NCBI RefSeq assembly: GCF_048128805.1
Contig: NC_136019.1
Span: 15,663,881-15,727,880 of the forward strand
Source of the DNA: Centroberyx gerrardi
Lineage: Eukaryota; Chordata; Actinopteri; Beryciformes; Berycidae
Reading direction: 5' to 3'
DNA length: 64,000 nt
Shown: positions 33,614 through 45,559 of the stretch, one piece after another
Numbering within the stretch: position 1 is the first letter of the stretch
Layout: each line of letters opens with the position of its first letter
The notes under the pieces: generated by a model
Databases searched by the model: none
Seen by the model: the letters and a program-made list of their open reading frames with translations, nothing else
What the model was told of the DNA's origin: nothing
Position numbers and translations under genes: made by a program

Positions 33614-36600
33614 TGTGCCAGGGATGTGATTAGGACAAAACATAACAGAGAAAAGCAGAAATCATGTGGCGTGTGAGCATGAAACCAGGAATCTCCATTA
33701 GAAATAAACAAATGAAAAATCTGAAAGGAAAAAAACAAAACAAAAAATGTGTGTGTTTGTGTGTGTGTGTCTTACCCAGGTCCAACATGTACATGTCATT
33801 GTAGCAGACAGGAGTGTCCCATCCTCCAAACACATAAATCTTCCTCTCCTGCATCACACACGCCGAGTGACTGGAGGAGAGAGAGAGCGGGAGAGAGAGA
33901 GAGGGGGAGGGAGGATTAGATGAAAAACAAAACAAAGTATTTCTGAGACTTTCGGATCGCACCATCTCACCCTGAGCGGGGGGAGGGTTTGTCGCCCGTG
34001 ACGATGGGCTGGTACCAAATGGAGAGGTGGGGGTCGAAGATGTAGAGGGAGTCGCTGCAGCCGTCCGGCTCCGGGTTGGGACAGGGAAACACCCCTCCCA
34101 GTACAAACAGCTCGCCCCTGAACATACTGCAGCTGTGGTAGGCCAGGGGGGGGACTTTACCCTGAGCCTGAGGGAGAGACAAGAAGAAAACATGATCTAA
34201 AAGGTAATTCAAGTCAAATAGTGAGAGTATGAGAAAGCCAAGGGGGGGAAACCAGATGGAAGGGAGAGAGAATGAAATTTGACACACACACACACATACC
34301 TCCACCATGGTCCATTTCCAGCTCTGCGTGTCCAGGATGTGAACGTCGTTGAACCACTTCTTGTTCTTGGAGCCTCCGAACACGAAGATCCGCCTGGAGT
34401 CGGGGTCATAGACGGCCGTGTGTCCGATCCTGGCCTCGGGGGTGGGGCCCTCCGCCAGCGTCTCCGCCGCAAACCAGGACATGTCCTCTGTTGGGACGGA
34501 CACAAGGAGACTGGATGATGAGACGAGATGCCCTCCCTTCTGTCCCATCTCATATACAAACTGTTACCGACCTGTGCAGAGCTTCCACATGGGGTCTTTG
34601 CAGAACTGCATCCTGGCCCCCTGTCCTCCAATCAGAATTGCCGTCTGAGCGTCGATGGGACACAGCGTCTGACCCCAGCGACCTGACGGGTTGACCAATG
34701 GGGCTGCGGGGGGAGGTGATGACAGAGTGCGTGTCATTTTAAAAGTGTTCAATATCTCACACGCAGGCTTGAGACAGCTGTCTGAACGTCAACAGGGTGC
34801 AGCGTGTGTCGTTTTATCAAGTTAAATTTAAAACTTAAATTTAATAAAGACCTTTTCTAAGACCTTTCTAATGCAAGTTAGAATGAAATACGAGACGGAT
34901 TTTGCATTTGGAATAAATGTGAAAATAAAAATGACTGTATATCAATGAGAATATAGGGCTGACAGTTGAAGAAGACGGAAAAATTTAAGGAATAGTTCAC
35001 CCAAAAATGAAAATTCTGTCCTTATCTACTCATCCTCATCCTCAGTTTGTTAGTCCAATGTAAAGACTTGAAATGCAGTATGTAAGTGCATTTTTGACTT
35101 TACGGCCTTGTGTTTAGGTAATATAATTTAAGACATTTTAACCTGCTGACATGATTTCAGCCATTTCTCACATAGTTGGCCGTCTCTGCTATCTAGAGAC
35201 AGTAAGAACTGAAAACACTGTAATGGTATCAGGCATGAAGAGAGACTGGTAGCGACATTAGCCAGTCAGCTGTACACTACAAATACCTGCATGGCCTGTG
35301 TGGTTCTAGACCAGCGGAGAATCAGTTTTGCAAATCCAAGTTCATGTTACATTTCTAGAGAAGAGGCAGTGACCTCAGGTGGGCGATGTGCATCGACATG
35401 CCAGCTGGGAGACTGAAGAGAATAAATATGACCAAATAAAAAAACAAAAGCACAACGCAAAGCGAGTGTAATGTGCACGCACACGCTGGCTCGGACTCAC
35501 CGGTCTGTGTGGGTGTCTTGGCCTGTCTACCCTTCGTCCTGGTTGCGTTCTGCGGAGGCGTTCTTCCCACAATCCCCTGCGCCTCTCCGGCTCCATTAGC
35601 TGCAGAAAGGAGAGTTATGGACGTTTCATATTGATACAGAGCAGAACGCTGCAACACAGGCAGACAAATGCCACACACCCGCATAAGAGTACACAAGCTG
35701 CCAATGTAGGCCTAGTTTTTAGAACGGCACAGGTTGAGCTCCCTTCCCATTGGTCACAGGATTTCTGGAATATCATGGAATTTTGAGAGGTGTACTCCAA
35801 ACAGGAAAAGTCAGGGAATTTAACACATATTCTGGAGAAATCTTGGAATATCAGGAGATTTTTACAAATGCGGAATGTAATTCCTCTAAATATAATTTAG
35901 AGGAATACACCAGAATGTATTTTACAACTTGCTTCACACATTCGTTGCATTAGCTGGTGGTTTTCATCCCAGCTGTAGTGGAAACTTAGTTATGGAAAGT
36001 CATGGAAAAGTTATGGAATTGCGGTAAACATGTACAATTCCATAACCAAGGCAGAGCACTTCCATGACCTAAAAAGAAAAGTTATTCCTTGCTGGTTTGT
36101 CAACTTAATTATTCCCCAATTAATTTGGAGAAATCTCGGGGAAGTTAATTACAGGGAATTTAATTATTCCCCAATTAACTTCTTAAGAGAATGTATAAAA
36201 ATTCCCTGATTTCCCCTGTCTGGAATACACCTCTCAAAATTCCATGATATTCCAGAAATTCCATGACCAGTGGGGAAACCTGGCAAGGCCAAAACTGTCA
36301 AGAATTTGGCTGGTGTCTTGGGGAAAAAAAACACAACAAACACAACAAACACATACACAAGAGTTCATACCTACATACTGTACACACTAAACTGCAGCAT
36401 ATATAAATATAGAAACGTTATTCCTCACCTGCTCCCTTGGTCTTGGCAGCGTCTCCTCCGCTGCTGAACAGCCTCTGGCCTCCTCTGGCTTGACCTCTGA
36501 CCTTTCTCACGGGGGTGGTCTTGTCCAGGGTGCCGTTAGGACACACGTTCTCCTCCTCCTCCCCTCTCTTCGTCGCCTTCCCCTCGCCGTCCTCTTCCTC

Positions 36601-38063
36601 CGCCGTCCGCTCCCTCTTCCTCTTGCCGTTGGCCTCTCGGGCTGCGGGGGGAGCCGCGGTGTCCTGGGACGGGACAGGCGCAACGGGGCATCAGCAAGCT
36701 ATTCCTATTATAACTACAGCTGTGGTTATGACAAAAAAGTAAATACTTAACACTGTTTGAAAGGACTGATGTGATGTGATACTAGGGTTAGTGTTACCTT
36801 TGGAGTGTATTCCTTCATGGCCAGCATGACCTCTGGTTCTGACCAATCCGCTTTCACCTGAAAAATAGAAAAAAAAAAATACTACTTTAATACACTTTAC
36901 ACAACATACACAAACCTGCAACACAGTCCATAGCTGAGTCCTTATGTGTGGAATATGGACTCTAAAAAACAAGGAAAGGGCAACCACTTCTCATTAAAAA
37001 AGGATACTACAGAATTTATTCATTACACTTTCATCTTTGTGACCGTTAGCTGGAATAACAGAACAACCACTAGTTTTTGTACTAGAAGTGAATCCCCTGA
37101 ATCCCCTCCCTTATGTTTCCGTAGGAAACCCTTTGCCCTTCTCCACACCAAGTTAGTCTATAAACCATTTTAGGAACTGGCAACCAGGGAAGTTAAACGC
37201 TAAAACAGGATCTCCTAAATGATCTTCCACTCCTTTGTTGGGCTGTTCCCAGAATTCTCCAGAAGACAGTCCTGATGGTGTGGGTTCGTTTGATATTTAC
37301 CAGGTTTCCTCCCTCCAGGGTGACGGTCAGTGTGACCCCGTCTGTCCATGTCTCCTCCTCCCACTGCTCCCATGACAGACACCTGGAGGAGACAATTCAA
37401 ATTTCACTCAAAAAGTTCATTTACTGCCCTGTATGCTGCAAACAAACGCCTTACATTGTCTGGTCTCTGGTGCCAGCCTACCTGTTATACGGTGTTAGTT
37501 TGCCGATAGTGACGGGGATCCGGTCGGCGTCGTTGAGCTCGGCGTTGACGCAGACCCTCTGCCCCCACGGCCCGCTGCTGAACAGCACCACCTGGCGGGC
37601 GGCCGGCGGCACCGCAACACACACCCGGCACGACCCGTTGACACTGAAATGGAGGAGAAGAAACACACGTAAACGGTCCCGTTGCTGTCCAAAAGCACTA
37701 CCCTGGGAGCAAAATCACACCAGAGGCATGATGTTTGTATGTTTCGCAGTGACAAAAGAGCTAACCGAGGTGCCTTCCCTTTCCCCCGGAGACAGACGAT
37801 TTAAAGACGCGCCAATGTGAAGCCATGAATGCAAGTATTTGACATGGGCTTGCTTACAAAACACCTTTTTAACAGCTCATTACCTGCGATTCAAGTTCAC
37901 AAAACTAACGTTTCAAGTTTAGCAATAACTGTTAAACTGTTAAATTCTTTTTTTACAGTCTATGTGTTAAACGCGTGTTTTAACGTTGATCTTAACGTTA
38001 CCACAGAAGTCTTTGAGGCGGGTTGTTTACTCCGAAAACCGCATAAACTCCGAAATCGTCCAT
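31535..38063 (-). CDS. Kelch-repeat protein, 567 residues, complete
   Basis: Thirteen coding exons in transcript order: 38002..38063, 37482..37643, 37301..37382, 36798..36857, 36429..36663, 35501..35599, 34572..34703, 34300..34487, 33971..34167, 33776..33870, 33437..33491, 33243..33340, 31535..31773. All junctions keep phase and sum to 1704 nt. Residues 1-120 form a Cys- and Trp-bearing region (VNGSCRVCVAV, CLSWEQWEEETWTDG) that I do not recognise. Residues 123-230 are low-complexity and charged with a KRKRER patch, a possible nuclear signal. Residues 240-560 hold six kelch blades, marked by AILIGGQGA, RIFVFGGSKN, GELFVLGGVF, KIYVFGGWDT, FLIHGGYNG and LLMFGGGDN. Kelch propellers bind partner proteins; no BTB or F-box is present. 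It may correspond to the fish gene called krcp, but I cannot confirm that. Start chosen as the only in-phase ATG exon upstream. Confidence 0.85.
31950..32135 (+). repeat. LINE-like 3' tail fragment in kelch intron
   Basis: Ends in CATTTCCCCACGGCGATCAA then TAAAGTTTAATCTTATCT, the typical 3' end shared by fish LINEs and their SINE partners. It is preceded by a T-rich stretch. Only the tail is recognisable. Confidence 0.5.
34985..35060. repeat. Solo end of the AGTTCACCCAAAAATG MITE
   Basis: TTTAAGGAATAGTTCACCC begins a copy of the same terminal sequence as the complete element at 42877-43395. The opposite end is not found, so this copy is truncated. It lies in the kelch intron between 34703 and 35501. 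Confidence 0.6.
35746..36274. repeat. Foldback element in kelch intron, arms about 70 bp
   Basis: The arms 35746-35822 and 36199-36274 are inverted copies that include TTCTGGAATATCATGGAATT and TTGAGAGGTGTA. The interior holds direct copies of TAATTATTCCCCAATTAA (about 36108 and 36162) and repeated ATTCC/GGAAT words. This is a MITE-like structure, but I could not read a target duplication. Confidence 0.65.
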
Positions 38064-39238
38064 CTTGCGTTCCGCTCCAGCAAAGAAGATTATCTGCAAA
38101 AGTATATCTGCTGCCAATTGTTGCTGATATTTTAATTTAGACAGAGAGATATCGTCACTATCTTGCTCCGTACTTAACGTCTCCCGCCACCAATGTACAC
38201 AAATGTCTCAAACTCCGCGCGAGTTCTTGGCAAAAACTAGGTGCGCACGATTTGTAGTCCTGAGTATCCCGAAAGGCGGAATCTAACGCTAACTAAATGT
38301 AGGAAAACGAGAGCGCTACTAATACGGGACACGAAGGTAAACATATCGAGCGCCCCGCATTACACAAGCCAATCACAGGGCTGCATTCAGCGGCGCTGCG
38401 AAACGTCACAAAGGGCGCATTCAAGAACACTGCTCAGTTACATAAAGTTATGAACCATGCAAGTCAGAAATATCAAAGGTTTTACTCTGTTTACTGTGGA
38501 GGACCATATTAGTCATAATTAAATAAATAAATATGTCAGTAAAATAAATAATTACATAAATAAATACAGAAATATATAATATCATATAATAATAATACAT
38601 TAACAATTTATTGTTTTTATTCTTTAATTAAAAAAAAAAAAATTCATAATAATTGTTTTCATAATAACTATATTTAGTTGTATATATGTTTAGTTCATAA
38701 AAAAAATGGCTTTTATTTTCAATTACATGATATTATTCAGACTTACATTTTTCAAAGTGGTTCTTTTATTTCCCTTTCCCTTTTTATTTTTTCATTGCTC
38801 CTCTTTTTATTTCATAATGACTCTTCATTTTATAATGTCACTTTTCATACTGTCTCAGCCATCTGTCAATCAAAGTGAATGGGGCGGGATCTATTCAATC
38901 TATTGCAAAGGATAATCCTTTGCAATCAATTATTTTTCCTGGCTCTGAGGCTGGTCTTGCCCCATGGGCCACATGACGTTAAAAAATACATTAATTAGTT
39001 GGATGTTGACGGGTGTAGTCCAGAGCTATCATCTCTGTTGATCCTTAAGAAACTCCTTAAGCTTTATTTTTACATTTGGAAAGACATGTACACTGTTTAT
39101 TGCCTATTTTGGTCTCAATGCCCTTTGGACCTGGTCTTGACTTGAACTCAACTGGATCTGGTCTTGGAATTGACTTGGACTCGATTAAGGTGGTCTTGAC
39201 TACAGCGCTAAATTTGAATGCCCTGTTCTTTTCCACAG
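38064..39238. other. Intergenic, kelch-gene upstream region
   Basis: The first 350 bases are GC-richer, with CCAAT-type words (GCCAATCAC at about 38368), and likely carry the minus-strand kelch promoter. From 38500 the sequence becomes very AT-rich with no coding signal. Confidence 0.4.
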
Positions 39239-39715
39239 ATGGAGGTCCCATCGCTGACATCCTGCAGCAGGCCCTCCTGGCTGTGCTCAGCCACTCCAAC
39301 TGCACCAAGCCTGACTGGTGGGGCAGCCTGGTCACCAAGAACATGATCTGGGCTGGAGGAGATGGACAGCTGGCTAGCTGCAATGTGAGTCACATTCATT
39401 TCCCACAACCCCTAAATTTTCTTCTACAGTCTCATGTAATATAGAAATGGAGTTCCTGTGAAAATATACCAGCCTTACAGTTTAGAATAGTTTTATACAG
39501 TGCCATAATGATTACTATATATGTACAATTTCTAAATGTTTTCGCCATCCTTTGCCTGAACATCACGTCTGGCTCTGTTACCTCAGGGAGACTCTGGTGG
39601 CCCCCTGAACTGCCAGAACCCTGATCGCTCCTGGCCCTCCAGCATGGGCTGCAACTACCCCAAGAAGCCCTCCGTCTTCACCCGTGTCAGCACCTACATC
39701 TCCTGGATCAACAAT
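39239..39715 (+). pseudogene. Chymotrypsin-like elastase remnant (two exons)
   Basis: Two exons, 39239..39384 and 39587..39715, joined in phase, match the C-terminal third of pancreatic elastases. The first gives GGPIADILQQALLAVLSHSN and SLVTKNMIWAGGDGQLASCN; the second starts with the catalytic-serine motif [10 protein letters not shown] and ends [17 protein letters not shown]. The codons for the His and Asp of the triad are absent, as are all upstream exons and the last short exon. Two further faults show. The conserved cysteine of the MICAGG motif is a tryptophan. After RSW about nine residues, normally VHGxxSF-like and lining the substrate pocket, are deleted in frame. Elastases are secreted digestive proteases; this fragment cannot make one. 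It is probably left from a duplicated cela gene. Confidence 0.8.
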
Positions 39716-42396
39716 GTGAGTGGACATGGGCTTGGCTTGTACAGTATTTGTTAATATAATATGTGTGAATGTTCATGAAATTCCAAGTTTCATACTCAAC
39801 TCCTACTCAAGTGGCAGATAGTTACACTTATTCAGGAGTGTGCCACCTGCCGTACAGGTGTAGAATATCTATCATTGAAGTGTCATTCAAGTGACATTAG
39901 ACAGCATACTTTGAAAACCAATTGTCAGTGGTAGGAGTGCACAGAAATCCTTATTATGTATTCTTTACATGAATATTCATGTTGCAAATAGAATTCTCCT
40001 TCCAAACTTAGCATAGGAAATGCAGTCATTTATCAAAATGAAATACATTGCTAAATGCACATATTATCATAAAATATATGCACAAGAATAATATAATCTA
40101 AATCTCACTTTTAGACCTGTAAGTGTGTGTGGCTCAGATGAGTGTGGATTAGATATACTGTGATTAAGAAGCATCCAGTCCTAGCCTGGTTCCAGACCCC
40201 TGACCCGCCCACTCTTCAGATTTGGTTGAGCGATTCAGAGTCTGGTGTTGCTCTATTCAACAGCGATTTCTCGATAGGAAAAACGATTGGGCCAATGGCG
40301 TTGGTTGAAAACCAACTAACAGATGTAAAACTACCTGTCAACTGAAGGAAGAAAAGCATAACCACTATTTCCTTACATGATTTTGAAAGTCTACCAACAC
40401 ATTTAGAAAGCTGAGAGATTTCAGTTCTAAAACTCGAAACAGGAGTTAATTGATGGTGGCTTGGCCTTGGTGGTGTTAATAGGAGGCTACTATCACTCAT
40501 GCTAAAGTGCCAATCTACCAGGAACACATGCATGATTTGAGTGTCTATGTATATCTAGAGGCACTAGTTTCAGCCATAATCCCTGAGCAGCAGTTCTCAG
40601 GTGAGTTGGTGCTCTTGCAACATGCAAATGACGAGAGTAGCCTGTTAGCACCAAAATCATCTCTGTGCCTCCGGTAGATAGCTCTGTCTGGTGCATATGC
40701 TAATGCTTTAGCACAGTGGTTCTCAACGTGGGGTCCGGGGACCACCAGGGGTCCTTGAGGGGGCTCCAGGGGGTCCCCAGCAAATTGATGAATTGTTAAA
40801 CTTCACCATTATTTCATTTACAAGAAGTTAACACGATTAGAGAATGTAGAAGAATGACTACTTTGATCGTAGTTTCACTGTTATCTCTCTACCTACAATA
40901 CAGATAGTCATGGAATTATGGACAAAATCATATCTGACAATAAAAATATTTGGGTCAGAGAGATAAAATCTCATCTAATGGGGATCCATGGCCTTAATGT
41001 GGACTAAATTAGGGGTCCTTGATATGAAAAAGGTTGAGAATCACTGCTTTAGCATACAGTATGTTAAGTAATTATAGGCGACTAGCATTATCCTAAAAGT
41101 GAGGAAATGAGAACCTGTGTCAGCTCTAACGCTGGCTAATTTTAATGGCACACATGTAAACCTGCCAGGCTTGTTTAGGGGATTGGTAAAACAGGCCTAA
41201 AATCCTATTAATAGAATGCACTTTCACTGGCAGAAGGTCTCTCTTCCTGTGAGACTTCAAGCATAACTTGATTTGTTTACATACTGAAGTTAGCAGAGTT
41301 AGCCAGAAAGCTAAAGTGATGAAGATTGAGATTTTGTTTTTAGAAGTTATGAACCTACAGGCCATAGCATAACAAGACTAAGAGTCTAACAGCCTCGTGA
41401 TGCTGAATTTTGTGGAAGCGTCTGCTGAGATTTTACTTAAGCAGAAGGAAAATCACCTACTCAATTAAAAAGAAAAGTAGCTCATTTAAAATATATTCAA
41501 AGTAAAAGTTGCTTTTTAATAAATCAATTAAGTGTAATGTGTTACAGGGAGGAATTAGGACCATGATACATGGAAAGTGTTGTGAAGCAATGTAAAGTAT
41601 GTAAGTATTTTTTCATTATTCTCCTATAGCCAGTGTGGTTACATTGATTTTGTCCTGCTTGCCAATCCCATCCCTGTTGTAAGCAGTACTGCCCTTCTCC
41701 ACAGCTTCAAAATGTTGCTTGTGCATCTTGGACCTAAAGCTTATGATACAACAAGCAACATTTTGGAGAAGATGACAAGGCAACGTGTCGGTCAACAGGA
41801 ATTGAAGTCAGACTTCCAGCATAATACCACAGCATTAGAAGTTGCCATGTAGACAATGTGAGAGTGTTTATCCATCTACTTGGGCTGTGTAATCCTGCAA
41901 TGTTGACCAAAATGTTACACAGTGTGCATATCAAGGATATAAAAGTGCTGATACACCTGGCAGTTTTTTAGGGCAATGTAGGCTACACTCCCAATACCAA
42001 CCAACTAACCAAGTCAAAACACAGGATTAACATCTATTCAAGTGTTGCCTTGCAAAAAGACTTTCCTGTGTGATTAAATAAAAAATGTAAAGGCAACTTA
42101 CTGATTGATCTTGATCATCATATTTGCCCAGACATGTATTTTCCCTGGTCATCTCTGCCTGAACAGCTGAACCAAAACAGAATCTGTCTGTCATAAAGAG
42201 TTGAATTCTACTGCCATTGACTCAACAATAAGTCCATTCCGTTACACAGAAACTTTTTCCCTCAACACCCTCATTGTGCCACAAGAATCAACTGTGTTTG
42301 ACTGCTTTTACATCTCTTCTGTAGTTGTGAGTTTGGTTGTTGGTTTTATTGTGTCGTTTCTGCACTGTTGATTTGTCATCCAGTAGCAAAACATCC
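39716..42396. other. Intergenic stretch with one clear MITE, no gene seen
   Basis: The element at 40714-41046 is the only well-defined feature. A small hairpin lies at 41706-41770 (arms around CAAAATGTTGCTTGT). I searched for the missing last elastase exon here and did not find a convincing one. Confidence 0.5.
40714..41046. mobile_element. hAT-Charlie-like MITE, 333 bp, intact ends
   Basis: Begins CAGTGGTTCTCAAC and ends GTTGAGAATCACTG, inverted ends with one mismatch of the widespread hAT/Charlie type. It is flanked by perfect 8-bp duplications CTTTAGCA at 40706-40713 and 41047-41054. There is no coding capacity. Confidence 0.88.
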
Positions 42397-44636
42397 ATGG
42401 ACTGGATTGAAGGAGAAAGGGTCATCTATAGGCCCATCAAGGTATGTGAGCATTGTTTATTGCAGTTAAATCGTCAAGATTTTGAGCTGATGTATGTATG
42501 TAGCATAAGAGGCTTTTGAGTGACATTATCTCATTTCCTTCAAAGGTATTGTTCAACGTACCGGTGTACAGAGAGACTGTGCAGCTCTGCTGGGAGTGGA
42601 AGTACTATGAAGTACAAGTAAGAACCGCTTTTGTTTCGGGCCCGCACAAAATAAAACACCTGACAAATTCTGGTGAAGTGTCTCCTGTGATTATACATGA
42701 GAACATCTGATGTTTTCTATTGACTTGTAGAAAAAAATGATGGTGCAGTTTTTGAGGCGTCAGCAACAGAAGCAGCTCCCATCTGAGCTGACAGCTGAGG
42801 ACATGACTGACTGGCTGGTGGAGCAGGGCAAGAAATCTCTCAGGGAGCGGTGAGACATCAACTCTGCTCATGTTAAAGGAATAGTTCACCCAAAAATGAA
42901 AATTCAGTCATTATCTACTCACCCCCATGCCAGTAGAAAATCGGTTTAATGTTTGATGTCCACTTTAGTCTCTGTTTTGTATGTATTTTTATACTGTTAT
43001 GTATATTTATTATGTATATTTATAGTTAAAGGCACATTTTATTGCATTTTTCATTATTATTATGACATCAAACATTAATATGGGTGCTCACTTGTGCTCA
43101 CAAGTAATTGCTTTAAAACAGTATTTCTATCTTAAAATCTTTTTTTTTTAAATCAACAGCTAGAGCTAGATAGCTATTTAGATTTCAGCTAAATAATGGT
43201 GTAAATGTCGGTCTTTTCAAGTCACTTTGGGATCTTTTGGCTTCAAGAGACTTGGATTATGCTGTTATGTTCCGTTATTTTTTTTAACTCTGTCTGTCCA
43301 TCTGTTGTATGGACTAACAAACTTTACCCGATTTTCTACTGGCATGGGGGAGAGTAGATAATGACTGAATTTTCATTTTTGGGTGAACTATTCCTTTAAG
43401 CTATTCTGTTACTAAGAAAATAGAGCAACAGTTAAGATGAACCTTCTGTTTTCTTTCCATTTGAAGATTGTGGAGGTTTGATCTGGAGAGTTTTGATGAA
43501 AGTGTCCAGCCTCTCCTCACGCTGGTAAGACCAAAATCATGAAAAGACTCCGTTTGGAGTAAATGATCACATAACACTAGATTGATCCTGTAAATATGTC
43601 AAATCTTAATGGTGCATCCCATTTCTTGTTTCAGATGTGGGAGGTGAACATCAGCATGAAAATGATGGTTATTGAGTTTTTAGCCCGAATCGTGCTCAAC
43701 TCACCTGAAGCCAACAGTCCTTGTTTTCAGGAAGTCACATTTATGAGATAAGATGAAACTTGAATGATTCCCGTGGGGAAATTGTGTCTTTTCAGAAAAT
43801 GTGTATTTCAACTCATTTTGAGTGACTCTCATCGACAGAGATCCTCAGATCATCCGTCTGGCTGACAAAGCCATCAGGAGCCTGATGGAGAAGCAGCAGC
43901 CCAGCTCCAGCCTCCTCGGCCCCCAGGAAGTGGTGATGCTGGTTGTGCCCAAAGTGCTGCAGGGCTTCTGGATTACTGTAATCCGGCGATCCTCTCATCC
44001 GTACCCCCGCTGCAGCTCAGCGACCTGGCCGTCGGACTCACGAAGGCCATTGAGGATAAGCTCTCCGCCTCTCTGACCTCCACGGACCGTCAGGCCACCT
44101 TCTCCCACTCCATCCGGGAGGAGAAGGTCCTTTCTATCCAGAACAAGGTCAGAGAGAAGTACACTCCAGACGTCCTGCTGGAGAAGCTGAAGCGCTTTGG
44201 GCCAGAGCTGCTGACCAGGATCGTTGACGTCACAGTGGGGGAAATCTGTGTGATGTTCGAGCCACAGAAACACATGGAAATGTCTGAAGTGCTGACCATA
44301 AGAAGACCTGCACAGATGTATGATCGAGTAGCTGGATAAGATACTGTATAGAAAAAAACAAAAACTTTTTTTTTTTCTAAAATTCAAACGGCTTCTCTCC
44401 CTCTTTAGGTGGAACTAGATGATTCCGCCCAGCCAGCTGTAGTGGATGGAGCCATGAACTCCACCCCCCTTGATGGAGATTTGAGCGAAGAGCCCGGCCT
44501 GGAAGAGGACACAACACCAAGCCCAGAAATGGACTCTGCTGTTGGTTCAGCTGCTCTGGTTCCTCTGACTCTCCCTACTGAAGCTCTTGTGGTTCCTCTG
44601 AGCCTCCCTACTCCCTACAACCCCAGCAAACTTTGA
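42397..44636 (+). pseudogene. Unrecognised multi-exon gene, apparently disabled
   Basis: Exons 42397..42441, 42546..42617, 42731..42849, 43467..43524, 43635..43717, 43839..44315 and 44409..44636 give one helical, charged protein starting MDWIEGERVIYRPIK. Later parts include DMTDWLVEQGKKSLRE, RDPQIIRLADKAIRSLMEK, KVREKYTPDVLLEKLKRFG and a Pro/Ser-rich acidic tail. I know no family for it; no membrane segment or signal peptide is seen. Three lesions break the model. The donor after 43717 reads AACAG|TCC, as if one G of GTCC were lost. About 43970 the frame shifts by one base. The donor after 44315 reads CAG|ATGTATG, GT changed to AT. All other junctions agree in phase, so the ancestral gene is clear. 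Sequencing error could explain the indels but hardly all three. Confidence 0.6.
42877..43395. mobile_element. TTAA-flanked MITE, 519 bp, inside the unknown gene
   Basis: Both ends read AGGAATAGTTCACCCAAAAA from outside in, and the inverted arms extend about 70 bp with few mismatches. TTAA flanks both sides (42873-42876 and 43396-43399), a target duplication typical of piggyBac-type elements. It is inserted in the intron between 42849 and 43467, and a truncated relative lies at 34985-35060. Confidence 0.82.
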
Positions 44637-44640
44637 TATC

Positions 44641-45559
44641 ATTTTCAATGTTTTTTTTATATATATATAGCGACGGTTTAATAAATTTACATCTAAAAGT
44701 AGGAAATGTTGCCATTCACGTAATTACTCACTGATGGCTCGTTTTTAAAGAGATTGGAAAGGAAAAAAGAATAGCCAAATTTTCTCACTATGAAGTATTT
44801 TGCTCATCTTTCCCAACATAGAAAGAACACACACACACATACACATATGCATCCCCTTGCCATCCTCTCACTCACCCCACTTTGCTCAATTGACTAGCAT
44901 GTCTTTTCACTTATACAAAAACCCCACTGTCTGAAGGGAAAAATAACAATAAAATAATGGCAGCAGAACATATAAAGATATGTAAAGTGCGTCAGGTGGC
45001 TGCACACCATTTACGCAGTCGGCTCACTTTGCGTTCATGCAAAGCCGCCTGGTCATTTGTCACCTGTCACCTGTCATGCTCAGTGTTTCTGAAGGCAGCA
45101 GCTTTTACACTTGAACATCCAACCCTGAGCAGCTGCCACCACTGAACAAGGTCTGTCAGAGCTACACTTACATTCATGATAAATAAGAAACAAACTGTCA
45201 TGCTGTATATTCATTTTGGGGAAAAATACGATCTTAAGTTTATCTTTCAATATCTCTAAAATGTAGAACATCCGGTGCAACAGCTGCATTGAAATACATT
45301 GTGAATTTACTGCTAAGCTTTTGGTTGTTAGATCAGAGTAAGACACACACCACTTAATTATATCAAATCACACACACTTTAGGCCAGTTATTTTTTAGTA
45401 TAATTGACAGATGACATTGACATGACGGCCTCTTTCTGAGCAGATATGATGATTATGTTGAGGATGACAACAATGATGGTCTTTCTCTCTCTCTCTCTCT
45501 CTCTCCTTTCTTTCCCTCCTTTCTCTCTCTCTCTTTCCAACGTCCCCTCTTCCCCCAGC
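44641..45559. other. Intergenic, before the GPCR gene
   Basis: No coding signal. It ends in a CT-rich tract (45481-45540) just before CCCCCAG and the GPCR start codon. That tract could be the polypyrimidine tract of a 5' UTR intron. Confidence 0.4.
44680..44685 (+). terminator. Candidate polyadenylation signal of the unknown gene
   Basis: AATAAA 44 bases after the stop codon of the last exon, following a short TATA run. Confidence 0.5.

Noticed and set aside
37301-38063. Shorter kelch exon 1 ending at CGGA|GTAAAC
   Set aside because: Its phase does not fit the next acceptor; the donor at 38001 (CTGTG|GTAACG) fits and gives a complete 1704-nt frame.
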